From Fragum whitleyi (lineage: Eukaryota > Mollusca > Bivalvia > Cardiida > Cardiidae), in assembly GCA_948146395.1 (NCBI GenBank), contig OX411545.1, positions 23,763,526 to 23,827,525 of the forward strand: DNA of 64,000 nucleotides, read 5' to 3'. The notes below the pieces were generated by a model. It saw only the letters and a list, made by a program, of their open reading frames with translations. It was not told where the DNA came from and did not search any database. Shown piece after piece: positions 53,545 to 63,479 of the stretch. Position numbers and translations under genes: made by a program. Every line of letters starts with the position of its first letter. Position 1 is the first letter of the stretch.

Positions 53545-54164
53545 CTGGAAAATGGAAAGAGAATTTACATATATTATATGGATTCTGATTTCTTTGATTA
53601 TGTGAAAAGATTTTAGACAATTCAAAATTCACATCAATTACTGACATGATACCTAAAAGTGTTACATAGGTATATCCGACTGTAAACGAGTGGGAACATT
53701 TCTTTTCCCTTTTTCTTGTCTTGTTCTTTTAATAAATTTTCAGTGGGTTTTTTCCCGCAAAAGGTAACCAAACACTTCAGAAGGGATATAAGGAGAATAA
53801 ATATGAATTTGATGATCAGAAATTTTGTGTACACTAAAAAAGGCAATGAAGGTTGTGAATTCTAAGATTGACGGTCTTTTTTTAGAACAAGTAAAACAGT
53901 TATCTCCAACATTCAAGTTAAATATTGTCTTTGGTGGGCAACTTAAATGTTATAATTACAGCTTATTCAACTAAATGAACTAAACCAATCTGAGGGGTCA
54001 GTGCAACACTATTGTAAGTGCCTATAAAAATATAGGCACTTACAATATTCTTGCGCTAACCACTCAAATTAAACTTATGGCACTAGATATCTAAGTCAAT
54101 TTGCTGAATTGGAGTTAGGAGATGTAGCCAATGATGCAGTTTCAGAATCAACAGTTATATTTAC
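53545..54164 (-). other. Dynein intron with P1 palindrome
   Basis: 53991-54067 is a P1 palindrome, 'TGAGGGGTCAGTGCAACACT', 'ATTGTAAGTGCCTATA' facing 'TATAGGCACTTACAATATTC', 'TTGCGCTAACCACTCA'. The remainder is unassigned. Confidence 0.7.
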
Positions 54165-54674
54165 CTTAACAGCAATCTCTGGTAGGTAATGTGGATTCCT
54201 CAGTGATGTTGTTATATACAGTCTAAAGTCAGGTGAGTATTCAATCACATTGTCTCCCAGCTTGATGTAGTCCACACCCTGTTGTCTAAATGTCAGCTTC
54301 TGAAGGACAGGCTCCAGTACAGGATCCAGCTCTTCTCCAACATTCTCTATCAATATCGGGTTTCCAAATTGGATGGCGTTCTCTAGGGATCGAAGATAAT
54401 TTGAATCGGACAGTTTAAGGATTCCTAATTTGTGGGCTCTCTCGAGATTTTTGACCCACTTATTTGCCTGACCCTGGGGATCAATCATGAGGGGCCATCT
54501 TCGAGAGTTGTGGACAATGATACCGTTGTCAATACTGAAGTTGTCAACTGGTAGACCAGCGATGTTCCAGGCCCTAATCTTGACTGGTTCTCCGAGGGTC
54601 ACATTTAGTGAAAAGGTCTTTGAACATGGTATCTCCTTCTTTTGACATTCTTTAAGCCAATCAGCAGTCACATC
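54165..54674 (-). CDS. DNAH3-like: Dynein heavy chain exon, AAA5 (largest in window)
   Basis: 170 codons: DVTADWLKECQKKEIPCSKT, 'NIAGLPVDNFSIDNGIIVHN', 'SRRWPLMIDPQGQANKWVKN', 'NPILIENVGEELDPVLEPVL', and 'RLYITTSLRNPHYLPEIAVK'. This covers the AAA5 nucleotide-fold core. In-phase at both ends; the frame running on past 54165 is intronic. Confidence 0.97.
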
Positions 54675-54729
54675 CTAAAATAATCAAAGAAATGTGTAAA
54701 TTTTACTTACAAACTGATTTGTTTTATAA

Positions 54730-54945
54730 TTGATATCAACCCTTATTCTTCTGAATTTATATTTTGTTTCAAACAAATTACCAATTTAACAGATTTCAAC
54801 CAGTCTGTCTAAAGTTTTCTATAAATAAATAAGTTAAAGGCAGACACTGTAGACTAAGATCTGACTGCATGTCTATGCAGGCAGATCTTAGTCAATAATG
54901 TCTACAAAAGCAGAATATCATGTGAACACTAATAGAAGGGTTAAA
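54730..54945. mobile_element. CCCTTGTCATGC-type MITE, diverged
   Basis: Left 'TCAACCCTTATTCTTCTGAA', right 'GAAGGGTTAA', with an inner hairpin 'AGATCTGACTGCATGTCTAT/GCAGGCAGATCTTAG'. Confidence 0.55.
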
Positions 54946-55001
54946 AGTTAATTTTGTTAAGACAAGTCTTCGGAAATCATTGCGCCGTAATTTTTTATTG
55001 G

Positions 55002-55230
55002 TTAACACTTTGCTGTTTTACAAAATTGTGGACCTATCCAAATTCAAAGGTTTTGCAGACGAAAATTTAAAGTGGATTTAATTTGAAAAATAACCATTAT
55101 GTAGGGTAGATAATAGTGTGGAAAAAGTAGGAATTGCTTGTCAGAAGCAGTTTCTTCTTTTTTCACAATGTTTTCTCAATCTTAAAATCACAGGCACATA
55201 AAAAGCAGGGAATAAACAGCAAAGGGTTAA
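55002..55230. mobile_element. TTAA-bounded MITE, copy E
   Basis: Starts TTAACACTTTGCTGTTTTAC and ends AAACAGCAAAGGGTTAA. 229 bp, same orientation as copies A and C. It has the best-preserved terminal repeats of the five. Confidence 0.85.
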
Positions 55231-55363
55231 CTATAATGTATTGTAATAATTAAAGATTTTATGATGGCTACTTTGTTAAAAGTTGCTAATGCTGACTATT
55301 TTCCTGACAAATTACCAAAATTTCAAGACAGATTCAAGAAAAGTTTATATGGCTTCAACTTAC

Positions 55364-55624
55364 ATTTCTAAAGTCCACAGTAAATGCTCCGAGATAGGCC
55401 ACCACGCCAGATGACAGTAACACGTCTCCAGTAATGTTAACAAACTGTTCTCCGAGACTCGTAGCTTCATGTGTCCATCTGTCCTTCTCACCACCAAGTC
55501 CTCCAATCAGTTTTTCAGCTCTGTCCAACTTCTTGGAGCATAGTTCTATGTTGTCTTCTAACTCCTTCTTCTTCTTTGTCATGGCTTCAAACTCATCATT
55601 AAGAGCTTGCAACTTGTCTGTAAC
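55364..55624 (-). CDS. DNAH3-like: Dynein heavy chain exon, stalk CC2 to AAA5
   Basis: 87 codons: VTDKLQALNDEFEAMTKKKK, 'ELEDNIELCSKKLDRAEKLI', 'GGLGGEKDRWTHEA', 'GDVLLSSGVVAYLGAFTVDF'. The descending stalk helix runs into AAA5; 'GLGGEK-RW' is a dynein signature. In-phase. Confidence 0.97.
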
Positions 55625-56281
55625 CTGTAGAGGAATTTTAATCATGTATAAATGATAAAAAACAAATTTTCAAATCAAAATTTAGAATATGAACATGGAA
55701 TATAAATTGACTTGTATTGAGCCTTTTTTGGGGCAAGGTGATCTTAACCCGGTCTAAAATAGAATTGTAAATTTGCAAGCTTTTGTCCTACATCTTTAAC
55801 CCACTCAAATTTTACCTGTCTGATCCAAGTGCTAATTTTTCACCCACCAATACAGACAGGCTTAAATAAAGCTTTAGTTACAATGTTCTGGTCATACACA
55901 GGCAACACACTGATCTGTCAGTGTCAATTATATCTTTCTCATTACAAAAGTGCTCTAAAAAGGCTCTCAATTCAAAGTAGATAAGATCTGATGCAAACTG
56001 GACTAATACCCCACACCAGCACTAGTGATGATGTAAGCCTTTTTTCGGACTAAGTTCAAATGTGACCTTGACCTTTGACCGTAATGACTAAAAACAATAG
56101 GGCACCTCCTTGGATCAATGACAACAAATGTGCAAACTTTCATCATTCTAGGTCTCCTTGTTCTTTAGTTAGAGTCCAGAAACGAAAAAAAGTCTACATC
56201 CATGGATGGACAGACAGACAAGGTAAAATCAATATACCCCCTCTACTTCATAGGTGGGAGGTTTAATTAATCACAACCCAC
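55625..56281 (-). other. Dynein intron with an interspersed repeat
   Basis: 56030-56262 has 'gtgaccttgacctttgaccg', 'gtgcaaactttcatcattct', 'ggacagacagacaaggtaaa' and 'ccccctctacttcataggtg', a diverged relative of the 'ATGCCCC' elements. Confidence 0.5.
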
Positions 56282-56489
56282 CTCTTTCAGTTGAGCTCTC
56301 TTCTCATTCAGTTTATCCATCTGTACACTGAGTTCTCCCTCAGCTTCGGCCAGTTTGATCTTCTTGGGAGCCACAACTTTGGCCACTTTGTCATAGATGT
56401 CCATAGCTCGTACCCATCTACACAGACCCTCACAGGCTGTTGATGCATTCTTGATTAGGGCCGGGTCAAACTCAGGGTTAGACACATAC
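56282..56489 (-). CDS. DNAH3-like: Dynein heavy chain exon, microtubule-binding domain to CC2
   Basis: Reads (K)YVSNPEFDPALIKNASTACE, 'GLCRWVRAMDIYDKVAKVVA' and 'PKKIKLAEAEGELSVQMDKL NEKRAQLKE'. 208 nt, phase 2 in and phase 0 out. 'S-ACEGLC-WV-AM--Y' ends the microtubule-binding domain. Confidence 0.97.
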
Positions 56490-57862
56490 CTGTGATGTTT
56501 TATTGCATAATGTACATTTTCGGGTTGTTAAAGGCATACGTTAACAGACAAAACCCGGGCATAAACAGGAGAAAACATGGATTAATCAATAAATTCACGT
56601 GCCGTTAGCGCCTGGCTTTTTTTACTTAAATATCCATGGTTTTGGCTTATACAATTTAATTAATTTCAATGATTCTTATACATTTTCTGATATTATTAGT
56701 CTGCATTATTAGTTTGTCCTAAAAGGATGTTTTATGCATTCTATTCAAATGCAACAATAAAAAGATCTAGAAGACTGTACACATTCATAAGTAAAATGCG
56801 TGAAAATTATTCATGTCCAACATCATCATAGAGCTTACCTTAAAACGTTGCTCTAATTCCCGCGTCATGAATTTATCAAGCCACATTGGTATAAACAAAA
56901 TGGACAGTGTAATGCATAATATAATTGTTCCAGCATATTAGTAAGTTTGTAACTAGTTTTTTATCGTTTCTATAAAAATATTTCACAATTTCTGTTTGAA
57001 TTTATACTCTAATCAATTTTTTATGCAATACTAGTGTAAATTCACATTTTTTCGGGGGTTAATATTTGCAGAGAACCTCAAGATGCTTTAACGCCCAAGT
57101 GTGAAGTTAAAACATTTGTCGGGTCTCTGCATATGTTAACGCCCTCAAAAACTTGAATTAACCCTATATTATTTCTATTTTGGTAAAACAGTTTTGCACT
57201 TTGTGTTGGACTAATTCTAATGAGATAAGGACTTTCCCCCTTCATTCATTATTGAATATTTGCTGCATGTTAGGTTCTTGATTTGATTAAGCATCACAGA
57301 AGCCACTGGTGTTATAGTCCAAATAAAGATATGAAGTTCATAATGCATTTACAATGTCACAGAGAGCTATCAGTTTCAATGTATGTGCACAAAATCTTGT
57401 GGTTCTACAATTCAGGGTATCAGCATTTGTATTTATAGTTCCCATTATTTGCAAAGAGCAGTAAATATCTTATAAATGTGTATTTAGCCAAGTTAGCTGA
57501 TTATTTGAATTCAAACTGTAACCCTTCTCATGCTGTTCACAACATTTTATGGCTGTTCACAAAGCTTTGGTAGACATTATAGACAAAGATCAGCCTGCAC
57601 ACAAGTGCAGTCTTATCTTATTCTTCACTGCCTGTGTTTGACTGTAAGATAGCGGGGAAAAATCAGCCAGATTGACTGAAATGTCACAAAAAATGGCTTT
57701 TTTTAAAAAATAAAATTCAAATTTAGCAGGATGAATGTTTAATCTCATAGATAATAGGTTTGTGCCCACTGCAAACCTAATTAAAATCAACACTTGGGCA
57801 AACAAACGCTAAATCAGTTATAATGAATAAATGAAAATGAAAATAAACTAAAGATTGCTTAC
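56490..57862 (-). other. Dynein intron, 1.4 kb
   Basis: 57519-57755 resembles the CCCTTGTCATGC-type MITE ('TAACCCTTCTCATGCTGTTC', 'AGATCAGCCTGCACACAAGT'), with a decayed right end. The remainder (56490-57500) is unassigned. Confidence 0.5.
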
Positions 57863-58080
57863 TTGTCTCTGATCTTCTTTATAATTGGTGGAGGAATGTT
57901 ATCCTTGTCATAAGTCTTGAGTCTCTCCAGGAACTTGAAGTCACTGAGCACTTTAAGTGAGGGTCCCCAGTAGTCCTCTACCATACCACCACCACCCTTA
58001 GGATCAGGCTTTCTCTCTGCCTTAACACTTAACATCACACAGATAGACTCCATCACAAGCTTTACAGCTGCTGGAGGATT
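57863..58080 (-). CDS. DNAH3-like: Dynein heavy chain exon, microtubule-binding domain
   Basis: Reads NPPAAVKLVMESICVMLSVK, 'AERKPDPKGGGGMVEDYWGP', 'SLKVLSDFKFLERLKTYDKD' and 'NIPPPIIKKIRDK'. 218 nt, phase 0 in and phase 2 out. The upper stalk enters the microtubule-binding tip; the KPDPKGGGG loop is family-variable. Confidence 0.97.
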
Positions 58081-58090
58081 CTGTGGGGTA

Positions 58091-58515
58091 GATCAAATTG
58101 AGAGGTTAGCACAAAATTATTGTAAACATCCATAAACATACAGCAAAACTTGTTTTAAGCAACCACTAACAGGACCACCAAAAAGCGGTTGTTAAAGAAA
58201 ATAGCTGCTTTATACACATTTTGTCTACAAATAAGAAACATACTTTTTAAATGAATATTATTGCAAAATTCTCAATAATCCTATGATGTTTAAACTCAAT
58301 AGAATCGTCTCATTTGGACGATTCTGGTGAGTTTTAACAACATAGGATTCATTCTCAATAATTTTTAGACCAACCCTACCTTCTTTCTTTAAATATTTTG
58401 ATCTAAAGGGGATTTGGAAAACAGTTGCTTAATAAAAATGGTTGCTTTATAGATGTGGTTGTTTGAGCAAGATTGACTGTGTAGGCACTTACAACTGTCT
58501 TCACTGATTCCTCAT
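58091..58515. repeat. P1 palindrome split by a MITE insertion
   Basis: A left half-arm 'TTGAGAGGTTAGCACAAAAT', 'TATTGTAAACATCC' ends near 58133. The TIR element 58134-58484 follows, then the right half-arm 'GTAGGCACTTACAACTGTCT'. The MITE therefore landed near the palindrome loop. Confidence 0.65.
58134..58484. mobile_element. ~350 bp TIR element with central P2 palindrome, copy 2
   Basis: Left 'ACAGCAAAACTTGTTTTAAG', 'CAACCACT'; right (reverse) 'ACAGTCAATCTTGCTCAAAC', 'AACCAC'. The centre is the P2 palindrome 58276-58349. Same family and size as 24704-25062. Confidence 0.7.
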
Positions 58516-58925
58516 CCTAAATTCAAATCAAAATAAGTAGAAGTAGAGGGTTATCAATGTCCTGTTACAGGTGCTAAGGGATTCTGAATAGAAATGATTC
58601 CTTGATAAATCCTGTCTTAGAATTGTATAAAAGTCAAATAATTGAGAGCACTAGAAGGCATGAAAGTTAGTTAAAATTGTTTTGAAAATCAACATTATAA
58701 GCAACTTTGGCTTAACAGGGAGGATAATATGATAAGGGGTCAAATGACTCTTATCATCATGGTGATCCTTACTCATTCCAGATCTTATCCTGCACATAGG
58801 GAGAGAGGCAATGGTCTGTGATCACTACTACTGACTTTTACAGCTGGGTGGTCTCGGGCTCTATCTGTAAAGTATCCTGACCAAGTACACAATCCGTCTC
58901 TGGTGAGGATTGCTTTCTCACATGT

Positions 58926-59000
58926 AGAGGGTTCAGTGCAAGACTGTACTAAGTTTATATACAGTGTATATACACTTAGTACAGTCTTGGCCTAACCCTC
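58926..59000. repeat. P1 palindrome, 'GACTGTACTAAGT' variant
   Basis: 'GAGGGTTCAGTGCAAGACTG', 'TACTAAGT' facing 'ACTTAGTACAGTCTTGGCCT', 'AACCCTC'. Ends about 37 bp before the first extra copy of the dynein CC1 exon. Confidence 0.85.
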
Positions 59001-59037
59001 CATGTATGTGTTCACCATTTTTATATTCAAAGCTTAC

Positions 59038-59168
59038 CTTCATTGACTTGACTAGTGTAATATCCTGTGGTTTCAGTGTGTTTAGGGCATGTATAGCAGC
59101 TTCTAGTGCAGGTATGGCCTCTGCCAGATCACTCTCACATTCATCTTTAAAACTTGACTAATACATAC
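59038..59168 (-). pseudogene. Partial tandem copy 1 of dynein CC1 exon
   Basis: It encodes 'DECESDLAEAIPALEAAIHA LNTLKPQDITLVKSMK' and keeps a strong donor (AAG|GTAAGC), but lacks the first third of the exon. The only AG is AAAG|ATGAAT, in phase 1, which does not join the preceding exon (phase 0). Unlikely to be used. Confidence 0.8.
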
Positions 59169-59297
59169 CTTCATTGACTTGACTAGTGTAATATCCTGTG
59201 GTTTCAGTGTGTTAAGAGCATGTATAGCAGTTTCTAGTGCAGGTACAGCCTCAGCCAGATCACTCTCACATTCATCTTAATGCTAATTTATACATAC
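59169..59297 (-). pseudogene. Partial tandem copy 2 of dynein CC1 exon
   Basis: Same truncation point as copy 1, one base shorter at the AAAG|ATGAAT border, with a few substitutions (e.g. A-to-V/T changes). Donor AAG|GTATGT as in the full exon. Reading on from the full exon into it meets a stop (ATA AAT TAG). Confidence 0.8.
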
Positions 59298-59465
59298 CTT
59301 CATTGACTTGACTAGTGTAATATCCTGTGGTTTCAGTGTGTTAAGGGCATGTATAGCAGCTTCTAGTGCAGGTATGGCCTCAGCCAGATCACTCTCACAT
59401 TCATCTTTAATGGCCTGCGCAGCAGCTGCAGCCTCGTTAGCTATAGCTTCATCAGCTGCTACAAC
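59298..59465 (-). CDS. DNAH3-like: Dynein heavy chain exon, stalk CC1
   Basis: 56 codons: VVAADEAIANEAAAAAQAIK, 'DECESDLAEAIPALEAAIHA' and 'LNTLKPQDITLVKSMK'. This ascending stalk helix is strongly conserved. In-phase at both ends, joining EAKKE upstream and NPPAAVK downstream. It is the complete member of a three-copy tandem array. Confidence 0.96.
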
Positions 59466-59891
59466 CTGTAAAAAGTTGGGTAAAACATTTATTTGCACCA
59501 TGTATCCATCTTTTCTTGAGGGATTAAATCAATTTTACTCTTTCGCTAGAGAAGTTCAAGTTCTTCTAACTATTAAACTAAGAGTTCTTCTTCCAATAAA
59601 GTACAAGTCCTTCTCTGGGGCAATTTAGTAATGTAAACTAAGAGTTTACAATCCAAAAACCTTTTTCATCAATTTCCATATAACAAAATTTTAGAACAAA
59701 AATAGTAAGAGCCTGCAGAGAAAGTTTAAGAAAAGTAGATGCCAATTTGAGGTAGAAGATATTGAACTGGCTGCTTTCATCCACAGTGTTATCAATAGAT
59801 TTATTTGTGTTTGTCAGAAGTTATGGTAAGGGATCATGTTCATGTTCTTTCTTTTTTTATTTCAGCAGAGGGATAAAGTTTGACAACAAAC
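59466..59891 (-). other. Short dynein intron
   Basis: No gene or recognisable repeat seen. Confidence 0.5.
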
Positions 59892-60177
59892 CTCTTTCTT
59901 TGCCTCCACTTCTACTGTATCCTGTTCTATTTTTATCATGAGTTTTTCTGTCTCAGCAGATGTCTTGATCAGTTCAGGTTGAAGGTCCTGCAACTCTTTC
60001 TGCATTACAGATACTTGGGATGCTGCAAACTCCAGTTTCTCCAACCCGGTCAGATAGCGGTTCCTTAACATAGTGATGGCATCTCGCTTTATTCCTAATA
60101 ATTTCTTGAATGTTAAGATTAACTCTAGGTAGGATGTTGGTGTGACATAGTTGTGACGTCGAAGCATCTCAAAGAAT
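59892..60177 (-). CDS. DNAH3-like: Dynein heavy chain exon, end of AAA4 to stalk CC1
   Basis: Reads (R)FFEMLRRHNYVTPTSYLELI, 'LTFKKLLGIKRDAITMLRNR', 'YLTGLEKLEFAASQVSVMQK', 'ELQDLQPELIKTSAETEKLM'. 286 nt, phase 2 in and phase 0 out. 'RNRY--GL-KL--A---V--M' begins CC1. Confidence 0.97.
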
Positions 60178-60442
60178 CTGAAAAATTCAAAAAAGAAAAT
60201 TAGGTTGATGGGAATCAAACTAAACATTGGCTTGTATAAGTATTTGAGGGCATGTGATGGACAGATTAGACATCCACAAATTACATATAAATTTTCATTG
60301 ATTGTAGTTAGAAACATTGAGTCGGTAGCAAGCTTTTGAGTTCCAGGTAAAAACTGAAAAAACTGTGAGTCTGATTTAAGCCTTTAAGTTCAACACATGT
60401 GAAATTGTTCAATTTGTTTGAATTGAATTTTAATGCCTGTTT

Positions 60443-60668
60443 ACAGTTTCCAGTCATAGTGTGGCACCTACAGCACCTAACTTTGGATTCCTGGTATTTC
60501 CTTCACCAGTACGACCATTACATCTTTCCTAGCATTCAGCTGCTTTCCCACTTTCATTAATGGATATCCATCAATCCTTGGAAGATAATGTCTGAAAGGA
60601 TAAGTGACATCACAGGGAATCAATTGATTGAAGATTGGATGTCAAATGCCCTACCTCTTGTGCTAAGA
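60443..60668 (-). mobile_element. Diverged SINE copy in dynein intron
   Basis: Minus-strand remnants of the 43912 body: 'gcacctaactttggattcct', 'tctttcctagcattcagctg' and a degraded head. No tail or functional promoter. Confidence 0.6.
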
Positions 60669-60964
60669 CAGGGCTGGTGTACATGAAAATGTTATACGAA
60701 ATGAGCCAATGTGTGATATATTTTCAACAATTTCATATGTGTGCATAGCAAAGCCTCTGGCCAGCCTGTGCATCCACACAGGCTGACCAGTCTTCACTAT
60801 GCACCCTTGAGATAGATAAGGTCTTAACCCCTTTTCACGCAGTCAGAGAATATTCTTAGTAAATTGAGTGGTGACCCAGGTAGCTAAATATCAGCCTATT
60901 ACACTCATGCAAAATTGTTGGAAATGTCATGCACAGGCTCAAATGGTAAATTAATAACTCTTAC

Positions 60965-61098
60965 CTGTCTGATAGTGTGAAGACACTCTCATGGAAAACT
61001 TTACACATACTAACAACACCAGCTCTCACATTGTCTTCTAGTTCTACTTCTTCAAGGAACTTATTGGCTACCATCTCTAAAGCATCTGATGGCCAAGT
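60965..61098 (-). CDS. DNAH3-like: Dynein heavy chain exon, AAA4
   Basis: Reads TWPSDALEMVANKFLEEVEL, 'EDNVRAGVVSMCKVFHESVF TLSD(R)'. 134 nt, phase 0 in and phase 2 out. Confidence 0.96.
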
Positions 61099-61275
61099 CT
61101 GGAATAAAATGAAAGTTCATCTAACTTTGAACTCTATCATGTGAAAATTTGCTGTCATACAAATACTCTGAGGCGAGGTGCAAGCAATGGGCTGCTAATG
61201 ACTTTGTGTGGTAAAGATGATAATATTGGTGATACCTAGTCGATCAATAGGTGCATGGGTCAACGGTATTTTCGT

Positions 61276-61368
61276 TAATTGATTAACGAGGGGACCATTT
61301 TAAGTCTGTTTCTGAGGGCATCACCAATAGGACTCATAGCAAAAAGAACATGGAGGTTTGACTTGACA
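61276..61368 (-). pseudogene. Partial tandem copy of the 61397-61564 dynein exon
   Basis: 'gcatcaccaataggactcat' (61318) and 'aacatggaggtttgacttga' repeat the exon with an offset of ~142 bp. Several substitutions; no splice sites retained. Confidence 0.8.
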
Positions 61369-61396
61369 TTTTATGCAAAAAAGAAAATTTACAAAC

Positions 61397-61564
61397 CTGG
61401 AACCAATCGATGGTACAACAATTGATGAGAGAGGGGAACATTCTGAGTCTATTCCTGAAGGCATCACCAATAGGACTCATGGCCAAAACAACATGGAGGT
61501 TGGACTTGACACGATCAATAAAGTAATTGTACATAGCTAGTGGGGTGGCCTCCATCTTCTTACC
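61397..61564 (-). CDS. DNAH3-like: Dynein heavy chain exon, AAA4
   Basis: 56 codons: GKKMEATPLAMYNYFIDRVK, 'SNLHVVLAMSPIGDAFRNRL' and 'RMFPSLINCCTIDWFQ'. This is the sensor/arginine region of AAA4; its Walker A lies upstream, outside the window. In-phase. Confidence 0.97.
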
Positions 61565-63479
61565 CTGTAAAATAGATAGGAATTGTTGTCAACCTGTCAG
61601 ACTGAATAAAAACCATGGCAAAATATAATAGTTAAAATAAAAAGGGCTGAAAGTACTGGACACACTAATTATAAGTCAGTATTCTGTATGAAAACATTGT
61701 ACTAAAACTTTTCTGGTTTAAAAAGGAACATCAGGAGGTAAAGACTAAGATCAGACTGCACATCTGTGCAGGCTGATTGCTGTATTTACCTCCTGCCAAA
61801 GCAGGAATTTTCCTGGTTCAGCATGACAAGAGTTAATAAGTATTAATGTTTCTGTACTTCTTTGGTGTGCTTGTATATAATAAGATGAACATCCGATAAA
61901 TTTAACTTCCGTCTAATATTCCAAATACTTTCTCACAAATTTGTAAAGACATTCTTCAACCAAGTCATCAACATATTACATTCAAAATCGTTTTGGTTTC
62001 AAAGAAACCTTTCTACTGCTGTCTTTAAAATAATCACTGTTTTCATTCTTAGTAGACAATTACAACAACTAAAATAATAAATATATTCATATTCAGTTGC
62101 CCATCTTGTTAAAGAGGACCTTCTAGGAATTGTGAACACTATCATACCATACAAATTAATCATTTTATGAATGTAAGGTGAGCCTACATTTAAAAAGCAT
62201 TCAATGCCTGTGACAATAATTCAACCTCTTTATCAAATATTTGTTTGATGATATTCTTAGATGGTCAAATATCTAAAATTACAGTTTACTATTTGCTACA
62301 ATTTTACAGTAAATGACAGTTTCACAAAAGTAATAAGCAATACTGTTACAATACAGAAACAATAAGACAGTACTTAAACAACAATATAACTTAAAAGCCA
62401 TCTTTATGATTTAAGTACTGCTTTTAGAAAACTGAGCTTACTCTTGTAATTTCTATGAGTAACCAAGGCTGTGATACCAAAAGGACACATTTTGTTACCA
62501 GTAACTTTGGCTTTGATACATCAATTTCCCAGCACACGAAGGCTGAAAGTGCCTTTTATAGTGCATAGGCACTCTTAACTTTTTAGCACTGGGTCAACAA
62601 CATATCTATTAGTCTGTGACCCATACTATCTCACACAAACATTTTCCATTATCTAATAGTCCTTTCTTTAAATGTTCCACAAATGAAAAAAATTCAAGAA
62701 ACGGTCTTATAAAGCTTTCTTAAATATTTTACCCTTATAAAGATATAAAAATTTCAGAATTGATATACGTTATGGCATAACCAGTAACATAAGCAGCATT
62801 GGTAACAGAAAACAAATTAAACCGCAAAACATAATCAATATGTAGTGACACAGCAACAATAAAGAACAATTAGTGAATTACAAAAATATTTTTACTGCAT
62901 CAGGTATTTCTTTGGCACTATAGTGACTATGATCAATCTTACTTCAAAAGGTGACAATGAAAAATAAATGATACAATCCTTATGATGCTGATTTAAATTA
63001 TCTTCAAAACTGGATTGAAATTTAAAAATGAATCAATGGTTGTGGTTCAATATTTCCTTTTAAAGTAAAAGTATACAATTTCACTTTAAAAAGAGCAATA
63101 TGTGATAAATACAAAGATCAGTCTAGACATGTGCGTGGTTGATCTTTGTTATAAGGAATTTTTCTAACACAAGATGATAAGGGTTGAATTTCAATCTATG
63201 ACAGTGGCAACAAAATAATATACAGCTACAGATAGAGGGGGTATGGTGGTTTTCAAATATTCATTATTCCTAGCTTAAACCCTATGTTGTTGGTACTCAT
63301 TTGAACCGTCTTGTCAAGACGATTCAAATGAGTACCAACAACACAGGGTTTAATTCAGAAATAAAGATTGTAGACTAGCTTTATCCCCTCTTATCTGGAC
63401 CCCTGATAATACTATGGCAATTTAGAATATGAAAAGCAACAATAACACAATGTTGAACAATGATGACCACTTAAATCAC
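61565..63479 (-). other. Dynein intron, 1.9 kb
   Basis: Contains CCCTTGTCATGC-type MITE remnants (61735-61836; 63110-63188), a decayed P1 palindrome near 62540-62590 ('GCTGAAAGTGCC', 'TAGGCACTCTTAAC'), and the P2 palindrome 63276-63352. No further exon seen. Confidence 0.55.
63276..63352. repeat. P2 palindrome, copy 4
   Basis: 'TAAACCCTATGTTGTTGGTA', 'CTCATTTGAACCGTCTTG' facing 'CAAGACGATTCAAATGAGTA', 'CCAACAACACAGGGTTTA'. Only two or three mismatches over ~37 bp arms. Confidence 0.85.

Noticed and set aside
59038..59297. Mutually exclusive exons of the dynein stalk
   Set aside because: The copies lack a proper acceptor and the only available AG gives the wrong phase, so they are treated as partial copies.
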